DNA of 64,000 bases from Antarcticimicrobium sp033791545 (GTDB taxonomy: Bacteria > Pseudomonadota > Alphaproteobacteria > Rhodobacterales > Rhodobacteraceae), in assembly GCA_033791545.1 (NCBI GenBank), contig JASJGL010000061.1, positions 1 through 64,000 of the forward strand, in the 5' to 3' direction. The number at the start of each line of letters is the position of its first letter. The first letter of the stretch is position 1. Shown in pieces: positions 8,003 to 16,951 of this stretch. A model generated the notes under the pieces. The model was not told the DNA's origin, made no database searches, and saw only the letters and a program-made list of their open reading frames with translations. A program made the position numbers and the translations under genes.

Positions 8003-8623
8003 TTACATCTTATCGAGGAAACATCCGATCTGATCCGCCATCTGTTCCGGGCTCAGATCGCGGCGGAAAAACTCCACGAACCCTTCTTTGGGCAGCACCA
8101 GATAGGAAAAGGTGGAATGGTCGATCAGATAGAAATCCTCATCGCCATCCTGCTTCTTGAAATAAGTCTTGTAGGCCTGGCTGGCGGCCTTGACCTGGTC
8201 CGGCGACCCGGTCAGACCGATCATGCGCTCATGCAGGTTGGCGGCGAAATCGCCCACAACCTCGGGCGTATCGCGCGCCGGGTCGATCGAGATGAAGACC
8301 GGCGTCACGCTCATGCCGCGGCTGTCCAACACGTCGATCGCCTCGGAGTTGCGCGCATTGTCCAGCGGGCAGACATCCGGGCAATAGGTATAGCCGAAAT
8401 ACAGCAGCGATGGTTCGGTGATCACATCCTTGTCAGTCACCGTCTCGCCCTTGGCATTGACCAGTTCGAACGGGCCGCCGATCTGGCTGGTTCCGCCTGC
8501 GATCTTGCTGGTGCGGCACTGGGCAAAGCGATCATCCCCGGCGCCTGGCTGAGAAACAAACCAGATGACGCCCAGCGCGGCGGCAACAAGAACGGCGGCA
8601 AGAATGGCATAAATGCGGGTCAT
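8003..8623 (-). CDS. prrC: SCO1/SenC-type copper protein PrrC
   Basis: A 206-residue membrane-anchored thioredoxin-fold protein. The N-terminus MTRIYAILAAVLVAAALGVIW is an uncleaved anchor or signal segment. The Cu-binding CPDVCP motif has Cys81 and Cys85, with a later His in IDHSTFSYLV. SCO/SenC proteins deliver copper to the CuA site of cytochrome oxidase. In Rhodobacter PrrC also links oxidase electron flow to PrrB. Start ATG 8623 gives the expected hydrophobic N-terminus; longer frames enter prrB. Gene order prrB <-> prrC-prrA is the classic Rhodobacter arrangement. Confidence 0.93.
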   Translation of the reverse strand: MTRIYAILAAVLVAAALGVIWFVSQPGAGDDRFAQCRTSKIAGGTSQIGGPFELVNAKGETVTDKDVITEPSLLYFGYTYCPDVCPLDNARNSEAIDVLDSRGMSVTPVFISIDPARDTPEVVGDFAANLHERMIGLTGSPDQVKAASQAYKTYFKKQDGDEDFYLIDHSTFSYLVLPKEGFVEFFRRDLSPEQMADQIGCFLDKM

Positions 8624-8711
8624 GGGCGGGCCTCTGACATAAGATGTGTTGAACCTTGCGACCGAGAGACCTATCACCATCCCCAGCCGATGCAACTGAC
8701 TTAGGGATTTC

Positions 8712-10112
8712 ATGCCGGAATCCAATGTGGGCATTTGGCGCGGCCAGGAGCGTAGCAGCTGGATCCGGCTGCGCACCCTGATATTGCTGCGCTGGGTCGC
8801 CATCGCGGGCCAGATCGGTGCGATCACGGCTGCCCAACGCATGTATCACCTGCAGCTTGAGCTGGTGCTGTGTTATCTCGCCATCGGCATTTCGATCGTC
8901 GTCAATATCAGCGCCATGTTCCTGTTTCCCGAAAACAAGCGGCTTTCGGAATTCGAAAACTTCCTGATGGTGCTCTATGATCTGCTGCAACTGGCCTTTC
9001 TGCTGTACCTTACCGGCGGGCTGGACAACCCGTTTGCGCTGCTGTTGCTGGCACCGGTCACCATCTCGGCCAATGTTTTGGGGCTGCGCGCCACGCTGAT
9101 CATCGGCGGCACCGCGATCTTGCTGGTCACGCTGCTAGCACAATACCACCTGCCGCTGCACACGGACGCGGGGGTCGTCCTGCGGGTTCCTGACATGTTC
9201 GTCTTTGGCAACTGGGCGGCGATCATCATCGCGGCAGTGTTCATGGGGGCCTATTCCTATCGCATCAACTCGGAAATGCAGTCGATGTCCGACGCGCTCT
9301 CGGCGACGCATCTGGCGCTGTCGCGGGAACAGAAGCTGACCGATCTTGGCGGGGTGGTCGCCGCCGCCGCGCATGAGCTGGGCACACCGCTGGCCACCAT
9401 CAAGCTGGCCAGTTCCGAGCTGATCGAAGAGCTCGACGATCAACCTGAATTGCGCGAGGATGCCGTATTGATCCGGCAACAGGCTGACCGCTGCCGCGAC
9501 ATCCTGCGCAGCATGGGGCGCGCCGGAAAAGACGACCTGCACCTGCGTCAGGCCCCGCTCAGCGCCTTGGTGCATGAAGCCGCCGAGCCACATATGCAAC
9601 GCGGCAAGACCCTGCATTTCTCGGAGGAGCCCGGTGCGGGGGCCGCACCACAGCAACCCGCGGTCCTGCGCCTGCCCGAGGTGATCCACGGGCTGCGCAA
9701 CCTGATCCAGAACGCGGTGGATTTCGCCGATGCCAATGTCTGGGTTGAAATGACATGGACCGAAGATCAGATCCGGGTGCGCATCGTCGATGACGGCCAC
9801 GGATTTCCGCCGCAGGTCATGGGCCGCATCGGCGATCCCTTCATGCGCCGCCGTCGCGGTGGCGAGCCGGAAAGCTCTGACCGCCCGGAATACGAGGGAA
9901 TGGGGCTGGGGCTGTTCATCGCCAAGACCCTGCTGGAGCGTTCCGGTGCGACGCTGAGCTTTTCCAACGGGCTCGACCCCTACAAGACGGTGCCGATCCG
10001 CCCCGATCAAAGCGGCGCCATCGTCGAGGTGGTCTGGCCCCGCAGCAAGCTTGACGCCCAGACCGGCGAATTCGCCCTGCCGCTGGGGGCCAATCAGCGG
10101 ATCGAAATATAA
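8712..10112 (+). CDS. prrB: Redox sensor histidine kinase PrrB/RegB
   Basis: A 466-residue membrane kinase. About six hydrophobic segments fill residues 20-180, and the quinone-sensing GGLDNPF motif is at 102-108. The phospho-accepting His221 lies in AAAHELGTPLATIK, the redox cysteine equivalent is Cys261 (QQADRCRDIL), and the ATPase domain has the N-box NAVDFA and the G-boxes DDGHGF and GMGLGLF. The kinase phosphorylates PrrA when the quinone pool is reduced or oxygen is low. It is divergent from prrC, with 88 bases between them, so the promoters of both sit there. Confidence 0.95.
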   Translation: MPESNVGIWRGQERSSWIRLRTLILLRWVAIAGQIGAITAAQRMYHLQLELVLCYLAIGISIVVNISAMFLFPENKRLSEFENFLMVLYDLLQLAFLLYLTGGLDNPFALLLLAPVTISANVLGLRATLIIGGTAILLVTLLAQYHLPLHTDAGVVLRVPDMFVFGNWAAIIIAAVFMGAYSYRINSEMQSMSDALSATHLALSREQKLTDLGGVVAAAAHELGTPLATIKLASSELIEELDDQPELREDAVLIRQQADRCRDILRSMGRAGKDDLHLRQAPLSALVHEAAEPHMQRGKTLHFSEEPGAGAAPQQPAVLRLPEVIHGLRNLIQNAVDFADANVWVEMTWTEDQIRVRIVDDGHGFPPQVMGRIGDPFMRRRRGGEPESSDRPEYEGMGLGLFIAKTLLERSGATLSFSNGLDPYKTVPIRPDQSGAIVEVVWPRSKLDAQTGEFALPLGANQRIEI

Positions 10113-10147
10113 GGTTGGGCGCGGCGCAGCTGCGGGATAGTCTGAAG

Positions 10148-10163
10148 GTAAACCTCCGTTAAC
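10148..10163. promoter_or_regulatory. Candidate CtrA-binding site upstream of the DivL-like gene
   Basis: GTAA-ACCTCCG-TTAAC fits the CtrA consensus TTAA-N7-TTAAC with one mismatch, the first base. It lies about 50 bases before the ATG at 10214, in the only non-coding stretch between prrB and the DivL-like gene. Binding is inferred, not shown. Confidence 0.35.
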
Positions 10164-10213
10164 CTTTTGATCCTCATTCTGGGGGTCATCGTGACTGACC
10201 CGGGACGGCCACC

Positions 10214-11788
10214 ATGTTTGACATCACCCTCGGCGAATGGGCCGCGCTTGCCGCAATCTGCCTGAGCACCGCGATGCTGGCGGTTCTGTGGCTGTCGCCG
10301 CCGACGCGAGAAGCCCTGTCCCACCGCAAGACCCCGCCCGGCGCCAGCCTGAGCCAGGACCCGGTGTTTCTGTTCGAGGGACGCGAGCTGATTGATGCCT
10401 CGGCCGCGGCCCGCGCGATAGCTGGCGATTCAGGGGATGACGTCACCTGGACCACGCTGCGCGAGGCGCTGTTGCCCAATTTCCCAAGCTTCCCGCCAGA
10501 CCCCGATCAGGTCCGCGACTCTGGCCGCCTCTCGGTGCCCTCGCTCGAGGGGGAGCCGCAGGGCGAGGCGATGTGCGAATGGATCGACGGCATCACGCGG
10601 GTGCATCTGCGCTCGGGCACGCCGCTGTCGACAGTGGATCTGCCGCCCCTGGCAAAGGAGCTTGATATCCTGCGCACCGCCACCAATGCCGCGCCCTATC
10701 CGGCCTGGCGGGTCGACGATCAGGGCCAGGTCACCTGGTGCAACAGCGCCTATGCCACACTGGTCCGCAAGGTGCGCGGGCGCGATGCCGACACCGCCGA
10801 AACCCTGTTCCCAGAGGTCGGGCCCGATACGCCGGGACGGCGCAAACAGCGACAGGCCGTCACCCTTGGCCCAGGCAATCAGAGGCTTTGGTACGATGTC
10901 TGGGCGATCCGGCAGAAGGGCGGCCATCTGTGTTATGCGATGGACATGAACGCGGTGGTCGATGCCGAGGCCGCCCAGCGCAATTTCGTCCAGACCCTGA
11001 CCAAGACCTTTGCGCAGCTCTCGATCGGGCTGGCAATCTTTGACCGCAACCGGCAGCTGGCGCTGTTCAACCCGGCCCTGATCGACCTCACCTCGCTGCC
11101 CGCCGATTTCCTCACCGCCCGCCCCAGCCTTCTCAGCTTTTTTGACCGCCTGCGCGACAGCGCGCTGATGCCCGAACCCGATGATTACAACAGTTGGCGC
11201 CAAGAGCTTGCCGACCTGGTCGAGGCCGCCGCCAGTGGCCACTATCAGGAAACCTGGTCGCTCTCCTCGGGCTCGGTCTATTCGGTCAGTGGCCGGCCCC
11301 ATCCCGACGGGGCCGTGGCCTTTCTGTTCGAGGATATCACCGCCGAGATCACCCTGACCCGCCGCTTCCGGGCCGATCTGGAACAAAGTCAGGCAGTGCT
11401 CGACGCGCTGGGGGGCGCGATCGCGGTCTTTGCTCCCGATGGCGCGCTGACCTTCTGCAACGCCGCCCACCGCTCCCTTTGGGGGATCGACCCGGACAGC
11501 AGCTTTGCCCAGTACACCGTGGTCGACGCGACGCGGAACTGGCAGGATCAGTGCCTTGCCACCCCGCTCTGGGGCGAGCTGCGCGATTTCGTCGCCTCGC
11601 GCGAGAACCGCACGGAATGGCAGGCCGAGGTGCGGTTGCGCAGCGGGGCGCGAATGGATTGCACGGTGCGGCCGATCCAGAAGGGAGCGACGATGGTGGA
11701 ATTCACCCCCGCCGCGGTGCCGCCCGCCGCGGTCGAAGCCGAAGTGGGGTCAGAAACAGTCGCCCCCGCCGCCATCCAACCGCTCTGA
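10214..11788 (+). CDS. divL: Membrane-anchored multi-PAS protein, DivL-like, without kinase domain
   Basis: A 524-residue protein with one N-terminal membrane segment (about 8-28) followed by PAS-like repeats near 155-250, 270-380 and 390-490. These show the typical PAS openings AAPYPAWRVDDQGQVTWCN, LSIGLAIFDRNRQLALFN and LGGAIAVFAPDGALTFCN. No His-box, N-box or G-box follows, and the protein ends in an Ala/Val-rich tail. In many Alphaproteobacteria the gene before tsaE is divL, a regulator of the CckA-ChpT-CtrA phosphorelay; the Rhodobacter form is described as a PAS-domain protein. The name is therefore inferred from position and architecture. A CtrA-like box precedes it. Confidence 0.62.
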   Translation: MFDITLGEWAALAAICLSTAMLAVLWLSPPTREALSHRKTPPGASLSQDPVFLFEGRELIDASAAARAIAGDSGDDVTWTTLREALLPNFPSFPPDPDQVRDSGRLSVPSLEGEPQGEAMCEWIDGITRVHLRSGTPLSTVDLPPLAKELDILRTATNAAPYPAWRVDDQGQVTWCNSAYATLVRKVRGRDADTAETLFPEVGPDTPGRRKQRQAVTLGPGNQRLWYDVWAIRQKGGHLCYAMDMNAVVDAEAAQRNFVQTLTKTFAQLSIGLAIFDRNRQLALFNPALIDLTSLPADFLTARPSLLSFFDRLRDSALMPEPDDYNSWRQELADLVEAAASGHYQETWSLSSGSVYSVSGRPHPDGAVAFLFEDITAEITLTRRFRADLEQSQAVLDALGGAIAVFAPDGALTFCNAAHRSLWGIDPDSSFAQYTVVDATRNWQDQCLATPLWGELRDFVASRENRTEWQAEVRLRSGARMDCTVRPIQKGATMVEFTPAAVPPAAVEAEVGSETVAPAAIQPL

Positions 11789-11829
11789 ACCGGCTTGCAG
11801 CGGCGCGGCGGCGCGGCCATTGTGGCGCC

Positions 11830-12318
11830 ATGATCCGATCCCCCCTGTCCCTGACCCTGCAAACCCCCGATTCCACCGCCCGGCTGGCGCAACATCTCGG
11901 CGCGCTGCTGCGCTCGGGCGATTGCCTGCTGCTTGACGGGCCGATCGGGGCGGGCAAGACCCATTTCTCCCGCCACATGGTTCAATCGCTGATGGATCTG
12001 CCCGAGGACGTGCCCTCGCCGACCTTCACGCTGGTCCAAACCTATGACACCCGCGCGGGAGAGCTTTGGCATGCCGATCTTTACCGCCTGTCCTCCCCCG
12101 AAGAGATCGAAGAACTGGGTCTGGGCGAGGCGCTGGAGACCGCGATCTGCCTGATCGAATGGCCCGACCGGCTGGGCCCGCTGACCCCGCCGGAGGCTCT
12201 GAGGCTGCGCTTTACCCCGATTGTCGCGGATGAAGACAGTCGCCACCTGACGCTTAGCTGGACCGCGCCGCGCTGGACGGTGCTTCTGGCGCAACTGGAC
12301 GAGCTTGCCCATGACTGA
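11830..12318 (+). CDS. tsaE: tRNA threonylcarbamoyladenosine biosynthesis ATPase
   Basis: A 162-residue P-loop protein that drives turnover of the TsaB-TsaD complex in t6A37 tRNA modification. The Walker A GPIGAGKTH is at residues 37-45, the family segment SPTFTLVQTY follows, and the HADLYRLSSPEEIEELGL segment with the late CLIEWPDRLG is diagnostic. The ATG at 11830 gives the usual length; the frame stays open far upstream only because of GC-rich DNA. It lies 41 bases after the DivL-like gene and its last 8 bases overlap amgK. Confidence 0.93.
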   Translation: MIRSPLSLTLQTPDSTARLAQHLGALLRSGDCLLLDGPIGAGKTHFSRHMVQSLMDLPEDVPSPTFTLVQTYDTRAGELWHADLYRLSSPEEIEELGLGEALETAICLIEWPDRLGPLTPPEALRLRFTPIVADEDSRHLTLSWTAPRWTVLLAQLDELAHD

Positions 12319-13315
12319 CCGCACACCGCTGATCGACAGCTTTCTGGCCACCACCGACTGGGCCGGCGTGCCTCGCGCGCCACTGGCCGGGGATGCCTCC
12401 AACCGCCGATACGAGCGACTGACAGACCCCGCCACCGGGCGCAGCGCCGTGTTGATGGACGCCCCCCCCGACAAGGGCGAGGATGTCCGCCCCTTCGTTG
12501 CGATCGCCCGCTTTCTGCGCGCCGAGGGGCTGAGCGCCCCGGAAATCTATGCCGAGGATGCCGAGACCGGTTTCCTGCTGCTGGAAGATCTGGGCGATGC
12601 GCTGTTCGCCCGCGTGCTGGCCAAAGACCCGGCGCCGGAGCGCCAGCTTTATGAGGCCGCAACCCATGTTCTGGTCGCGCTGCATGAGGCCACGCCGCCA
12701 GAGTTGTCGCCCTATTCCCCGCATCTGATGGCGCAGCTTTCTGGCCTCGCCTTCAGCAAATATCGCTTTGGTATCACCGGCGATGATGGCGCAAAGGCGC
12801 TGGCCCGGTTCCTGACCCGGTTCGAGGATATCCTGCGCGCCACCACCGGCGGCAAGCAGGTGGTGATCCTGCGCGACTACCACGCCGAAAACCTGATCTG
12901 GCTGCCGGAACGGGTCGGCCCGGCGCGCGTCGGCCTGCTGGATTTTCAGGACGCAATGCTAGGGCACCCGGCCTACGATCTGGTCTCGCTGTTGCAAGAC
13001 ATCCGCCGCGACGTGCCGGCGGGGGTCGAAATCGCGATGACCGATCTGTACATTTCGGCCACCGGAGTGGACGATCACGCCTTTCGCACCGCCTATGCCG
13101 TGCTCGGCGTGCAGCGCAACTTGCGCATCCTCGGGGTCTTTGCCCGGCTCGCCACCGACTATGGCAAACCGCACTACCTTGATCTGATCCCGGCGGTCTG
13201 GGCGCATCTGAAACGCGGCCTCGATCACCCGGCGCTCGCCCCCGTCGCCGATCTGCTGCTGGAAGCGCTGCCCGCCCCCACGCCCGAGGCGCTCACCGCC
13301 CTGAGACCGGCATGA
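12311..13315 (+). CDS. amgK: N-acetylmuramate/N-acetylglucosamine anomeric kinase (AmgK-type phosphotransferase)
   Basis: A 334-residue protein of the aminoglycoside-phosphotransferase/choline-kinase fold. The catalytic loop is RDYHAENLIW (Asp189, His191, Asn194) and the metal-binding segment is DFQDAM (Asp211 onward). Next to a MurU-like gene it is best read as AmgK, which phosphorylates MurNAc and GlcNAc at C1 for cell-wall recycling without MurQ. Tying it to antibiotic resistance would be wrong for this family branch. ATG 12311 overlaps tsaE by 8 bases; the next gene overlaps by 4. Confidence 0.82.
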   Translation: MTDRTPLIDSFLATTDWAGVPRAPLAGDASNRRYERLTDPATGRSAVLMDAPPDKGEDVRPFVAIARFLRAEGLSAPEIYAEDAETGFLLLEDLGDALFARVLAKDPAPERQLYEAATHVLVALHEATPPELSPYSPHLMAQLSGLAFSKYRFGITGDDGAKALARFLTRFEDILRATTGGKQVVILRDYHAENLIWLPERVGPARVGLLDFQDAMLGHPAYDLVSLLQDIRRDVPAGVEIAMTDLYISATGVDDHAFRTAYAVLGVQRNLRILGVFARLATDYGKPHYLDLIPAVWAHLKRGLDHPALAPVADLLLEALPAPTPEALTALRPA

Positions 13316-14007
13316 GTCGCCGCCCACAGGCCGCCATGCTGTTCGCCGCGGGCTTTGGCACCCGCATGGGGGCGCTGACCCGGAACCGGCCCAAACCGCT
13401 GGTCGAGGTGGCGGGGCGGCCGCTGATTGATCACGCGCTGGATCTGCTGCGCCCGCTGGCCCTGCCGCGCGTGGTGGCGAACCTGCACTACAAACCCGAG
13501 ATGCTACGCGCCCATCTAGACCCGCTCGGCGTTGCGCTGTCGCTGGAATGCCCGGACATCCTCGACACCGGCGGCGGGCTGCGCGCCGCCTTGCCGCTGT
13601 TGGGGCCGGGGCCGGTCTTTACGCTGAACACCGATGCCATCTGGTCCGGGCCGAACCCGCTAGAGTTGCTGAGCGCGGCATGGGACGAGGGGGCGATGGA
13701 TGCGCTGCTGATCTGCATCCGCCCCGAGCGGGCACTGGGCCACACCGGGGCGGGCGATTTCGCGCTGGACGACACCGGACGCATCACGCGCGGACCCGGC
13801 GTGATCTATGGCGGCGCGCAGATCCTGCGCACCGAGTTGCTGGACGAGATCGACGAAAAGGTCTTTTCGCTGAACCGGGTGTGGGACAAGATGCTGGCGC
13901 GTAACCGCCTGTTCGCGCTGGAATATCCCGGGCGCTGGTGCGACGTTGGTCATCCGGACGGCATCGCGCTGGCCGAAACCCTGCTGGCAGAGGCCCCTGA
14001 TGTTTGA
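13312..14007 (+). CDS. murU: N-acetylmuramate-1-phosphate uridylyltransferase (MurU-type)
   Basis: A 231-residue nucleotidyltransferase of the sugar-1-phosphate type. The signature FAAGFGTRMGALTRNRPKPL is at residues 11-30, with the second active-site segment LNTDAIW and the product-side Asp in RWCDVGHPD near the end. With AmgK it would turn recycled MurNAc into UDP-MurNAc, bypassing de novo synthesis and fosfomycin-sensitive MurA. Overlaps of 4 bases with amgK and 8 with addB indicate one transcript. Confidence 0.82.
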   Translation: MSRRPQAAMLFAAGFGTRMGALTRNRPKPLVEVAGRPLIDHALDLLRPLALPRVVANLHYKPEMLRAHLDPLGVALSLECPDILDTGGGLRAALPLLGPGPVFTLNTDAIWSGPNPLELLSAAWDEGAMDALLICIRPERALGHTGAGDFALDDTGRITRGPGVIYGGAQILRTELLDEIDEKVFSLNRVWDKMLARNRLFALEYPGRWCDVGHPDGIALAETLLAEAPDV

Positions 14008-16951
14008 CCCCGACATGACCGCCCGCGTCTTTGCGCTGCCTCCCGGTGTGGATTTTCCCGAGGCGCTGATCGCCGGGCTCAGGAGCCGCATGACAGGCCA
14101 GCCGCCCGAGGCGCTGGCGCGGGTGCAGCTGGTGGTCAACACCCGCCGCATGGCCCGGCGTATCCGCGACATCTTTGACGCCGGTCCGCCCTGCCTGTTG
14201 CCGCAGCTTTCGCTGGTCACCGATCTCGGCGAAAGCGGTGCGATGGACCACCTGCCGCCCGCGATCCCGCCCCTGCGCCGTCGGCTGGAACTGACACAGC
14301 TGATCGCCAAACTGCTGGACCAGCAGCCGGATCTGGCCGCGCGCGCCTCGCTTTATGATCTGGCCGACAGCCTTGCCGGGTTGATCGACGAAATGCAGGG
14401 CGAGGGAGTCTCGCCCGCCGATATCCGCAATCTGGATGTCAGCGACCTGTCGGGCCATTGGGCGCGCGCGCAGACCTTTATCGGGATCGCCGACGATCTA
14501 CTGGCCAGTGACGAGGACGAACTGGATATGCAGGCGCGTCAGCGCCGCGTGGTCGAGGGGCTGATCGCGCGCTGGCAGGATATGCCGCCGCAGCACCCGG
14601 TGATCCTTGCCGGGTCTACCGGGTCGCGCGGCACCACGCTGATGCTGATGCAGGCGATCGCGCGACTGCCACAGGGGGCGGTGGTGCTGCCCGGTTACGA
14701 TTTCGACCAACCCGAGGAGGTCTGGGGCGGGCTCGACCGGGCGCTGACCTCGGAGGATCACCCGCAATACCGGTTCCGCAAACTGATGGAGCGGTTGGAG
14801 ATCGCCCCGGACGACATCCGGCCTTGGGCCGATACCGCGCCGCCCGCACCCGCCCGCAACCGGCTTGTCTCGCTGGCGCTGCGTCCGGCGCCGGTGACCG
14901 ATGCCTGGATGGCAGAGGGGCCATTGCTTACCGGGCTGGACGCCGCCACCGCCGATCTGACCCTGATCGAAGCCGCCTCGCCCCGCGACGAGGCGCTGGC
15001 GATCGCGCTGCGGCTGCGCGAGGCGGCACAAACCGGGCAATCGGCGGCGCTGATCACCCCCGACCGGATGCTGACGCGGCAGGTCACCGCCGCGCTGGAA
15101 CGCTGGAACATCATCCCCGACGACAGCGCCGGGCAACCGCTGCACCTGTCGCCGCCGGGACGGTTCCTGCGCCATGTGGCCGAGTTGTTCAGCGGGCGGC
15201 TGACCAGCGAAACCCTGCTCACCCTTCTGAAACACCCGCTGTGCCATGACGGCGGCGGGCGCGGCGATCACCTGCGCCATGCCCGCGATCTGGAGCTTGA
15301 TCTGCGCCGACACGGGCCGGCCTTTCCCGATGCGGCGGGGCTTTCCCGTTTCGCCGCCCGCCATGACGGCGACAGCTTCGGCCCTTGGCTCGACTGGCTT
15401 GCGGAGTGTTTCTGCGACCGGGCGCGACCGGGCGAGCGCGCGCTTTGCGATTGGGTCGCCGACCTGCGCAGCTTGGCCGAAGGGGTCGCGGCAGGCAGCC
15501 AGTCAGACACCCCCCAGACCGGCGGCAGCGGCACGCTCTGGCAGAAAAACGCCGGTCAAAAGGCGTTGCAGGTGATTGAGGCGCTGGAGCGCGAGGCCAA
15601 GCACGGCGGCACCATGACAGCACGCGACTTTGCCGATCTGCTGGGCGCGCTGTTGCAGGGCGAAGAGGTGCGCGACCGCGACGCCGGGTTCCGTGGCATC
15701 ATGATCTGGGGCACGTTGGAGGCGCGGGTGATGGGCGCCGATCTGCTGATCCTCGGCGGCTTGAACGAGGGCAGCTGGCCGGAACCAGCGCGCCCCGATC
15801 CGTGGTTGAACCGGCAGATGCGCGATCGGGCGGGGCTGTTGCTGCCGGAACGGCGCATCGGCCTTTCGGCGCATGATTTCCAACAGGCAATCGCCGCGCC
15901 CGAGGTCTGGCTGACCCGCGCGAAACGCTCGGACGATGCCGAAACCGTGCCCTCGCGCTGGCTCAACCGGCTGACCAACCTGCTCGCCGGGCTGCCGGGG
16001 CAGGGTGGGCCGCAGGCGCTGAGCGATATGCGCGAGCGCGGGCGCACATGGCTGGACTGGGCCGGGGCGCTGGAGGAAACAACGCCGGTGCCTTCGGCCC
16101 CGCGCCCCTCGCCACGCCCGCCGGTGGCGGCACGCCCGGACCGGCTGAGCGTGACCGAGATCAAGCGGCTGATCCGCGATCCTTACGCCGTGTATGCCCG
16201 CCGGGTGCTGCGGCTGCACCCGCTGGACCCGCTGGTGCAGGAAGCCGACGCGCTGCTGCGCGGCACCGTGCTGCATGAGGTGTTCGAGCGCTTCGTGCGC
16301 GACGATCTGGGCGGCGGTGCCGCGATGGATCGCGCCACGCTGCTTGCCCGCGCCAAAGAGGTGCTGGACGAGCATGTGCCATGGCCCACCGCCCGCGCAC
16401 TTTGGCTGGCGCGACTGAGCCGGATCGCCCCGGCCTTTCTGGAGGGCGAGGCGGCGCGTCAGGACATCGCGCGCCCGCTGGCCTTTGAGGCCTCGGGGCA
16501 AATGCGGATCGACCCGCCGGGCGTCACGCTGGTGGGCCGGGCCGACCGGATCGACATGGACAGGCGCGGCGCGATGTACATCTACGACTACAAGACCGGC
16601 GCACCGCCAAGCCGCGACCAGCAGGCCAAGTTCGACAAGCAGCTTTTGATCGAGGCGGCGATGATCGAACAGGTCGGGTTTGGCAAGATTGCCGCCGCGC
16701 CGGTGGCCGGGGCCAGCTTTATCGGCATCGGCAGCAGCTACAAGGAAGTTCCGGCGCCGCTGGGGGATGAGCCGCCAGCGCAGGTGCTGGAGGATCTGCG
16801 CGAATTGCTCACCGCCTATGCCCAGCCCGATCAGGGCTATACCGCGCGCCGGATGCTGTTCAAGGACAGCGATGTCGGTGATTATGACCATCTCGCACGG
16901 TTCGGAGAATGGGACCGCGCGACCGCCCCCAGCCCGGAGGATCTGACATGA
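14000..16951 (+). CDS. addB: AddB subunit of the AddAB helicase-nuclease
   Basis: A 983-residue partner of AddA in double-strand-break end processing and recombination. The N-terminal half is a helicase-like fold without a working Walker A. A conserved ADLLILGGLNEGSWPEP segment sits near residue 580. The C-terminal PD-(D/E)XK nuclease shows HEVFERFV, then GRADRIDMD and the catalytic IYDYKTG near residue 870. The alphaproteobacterial AddB lacks an obvious iron-sulfur cysteine cluster, and I see none here. ATG 14000 overlaps murU by 8 bases and the stop overlaps addA by 4. Confidence 0.93.
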   Translation: MFDPDMTARVFALPPGVDFPEALIAGLRSRMTGQPPEALARVQLVVNTRRMARRIRDIFDAGPPCLLPQLSLVTDLGESGAMDHLPPAIPPLRRRLELTQLIAKLLDQQPDLAARASLYDLADSLAGLIDEMQGEGVSPADIRNLDVSDLSGHWARAQTFIGIADDLLASDEDELDMQARQRRVVEGLIARWQDMPPQHPVILAGSTGSRGTTLMLMQAIARLPQGAVVLPGYDFDQPEEVWGGLDRALTSEDHPQYRFRKLMERLEIAPDDIRPWADTAPPAPARNRLVSLALRPAPVTDAWMAEGPLLTGLDAATADLTLIEAASPRDEALAIALRLREAAQTGQSAALITPDRMLTRQVTAALERWNIIPDDSAGQPLHLSPPGRFLRHVAELFSGRLTSETLLTLLKHPLCHDGGGRGDHLRHARDLELDLRRHGPAFPDAAGLSRFAARHDGDSFGPWLDWLAECFCDRARPGERALCDWVADLRSLAEGVAAGSQSDTPQTGGSGTLWQKNAGQKALQVIEALEREAKHGGTMTARDFADLLGALLQGEEVRDRDAGFRGIMIWGTLEARVMGADLLILGGLNEGSWPEPARPDPWLNRQMRDRAGLLLPERRIGLSAHDFQQAIAAPEVWLTRAKRSDDAETVPSRWLNRLTNLLAGLPGQGGPQALSDMRERGRTWLDWAGALEETTPVPSAPRPSPRPPVAARPDRLSVTEIKRLIRDPYAVYARRVLRLHPLDPLVQEADALLRGTVLHEVFERFVRDDLGGGAAMDRATLLARAKEVLDEHVPWPTARALWLARLSRIAPAFLEGEAARQDIARPLAFEASGQMRIDPPGVTLVGRADRIDMDRRGAMYIYDYKTGAPPSRDQQAKFDKQLLIEAAMIEQVGFGKIAAAPVAGASFIGIGSSYKEVPAPLGDEPPAQVLEDLRELLTAYAQPDQGYTARRMLFKDSDVGDYDHLARFGEWDRATAPSPEDLT

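Noticed and set aside
12311..13315. Aminoglycoside resistance gene
   Set aside because: The phosphotransferase fold is shared, but the adjacent MurU-type gene and core location point to sugar-kinase function.
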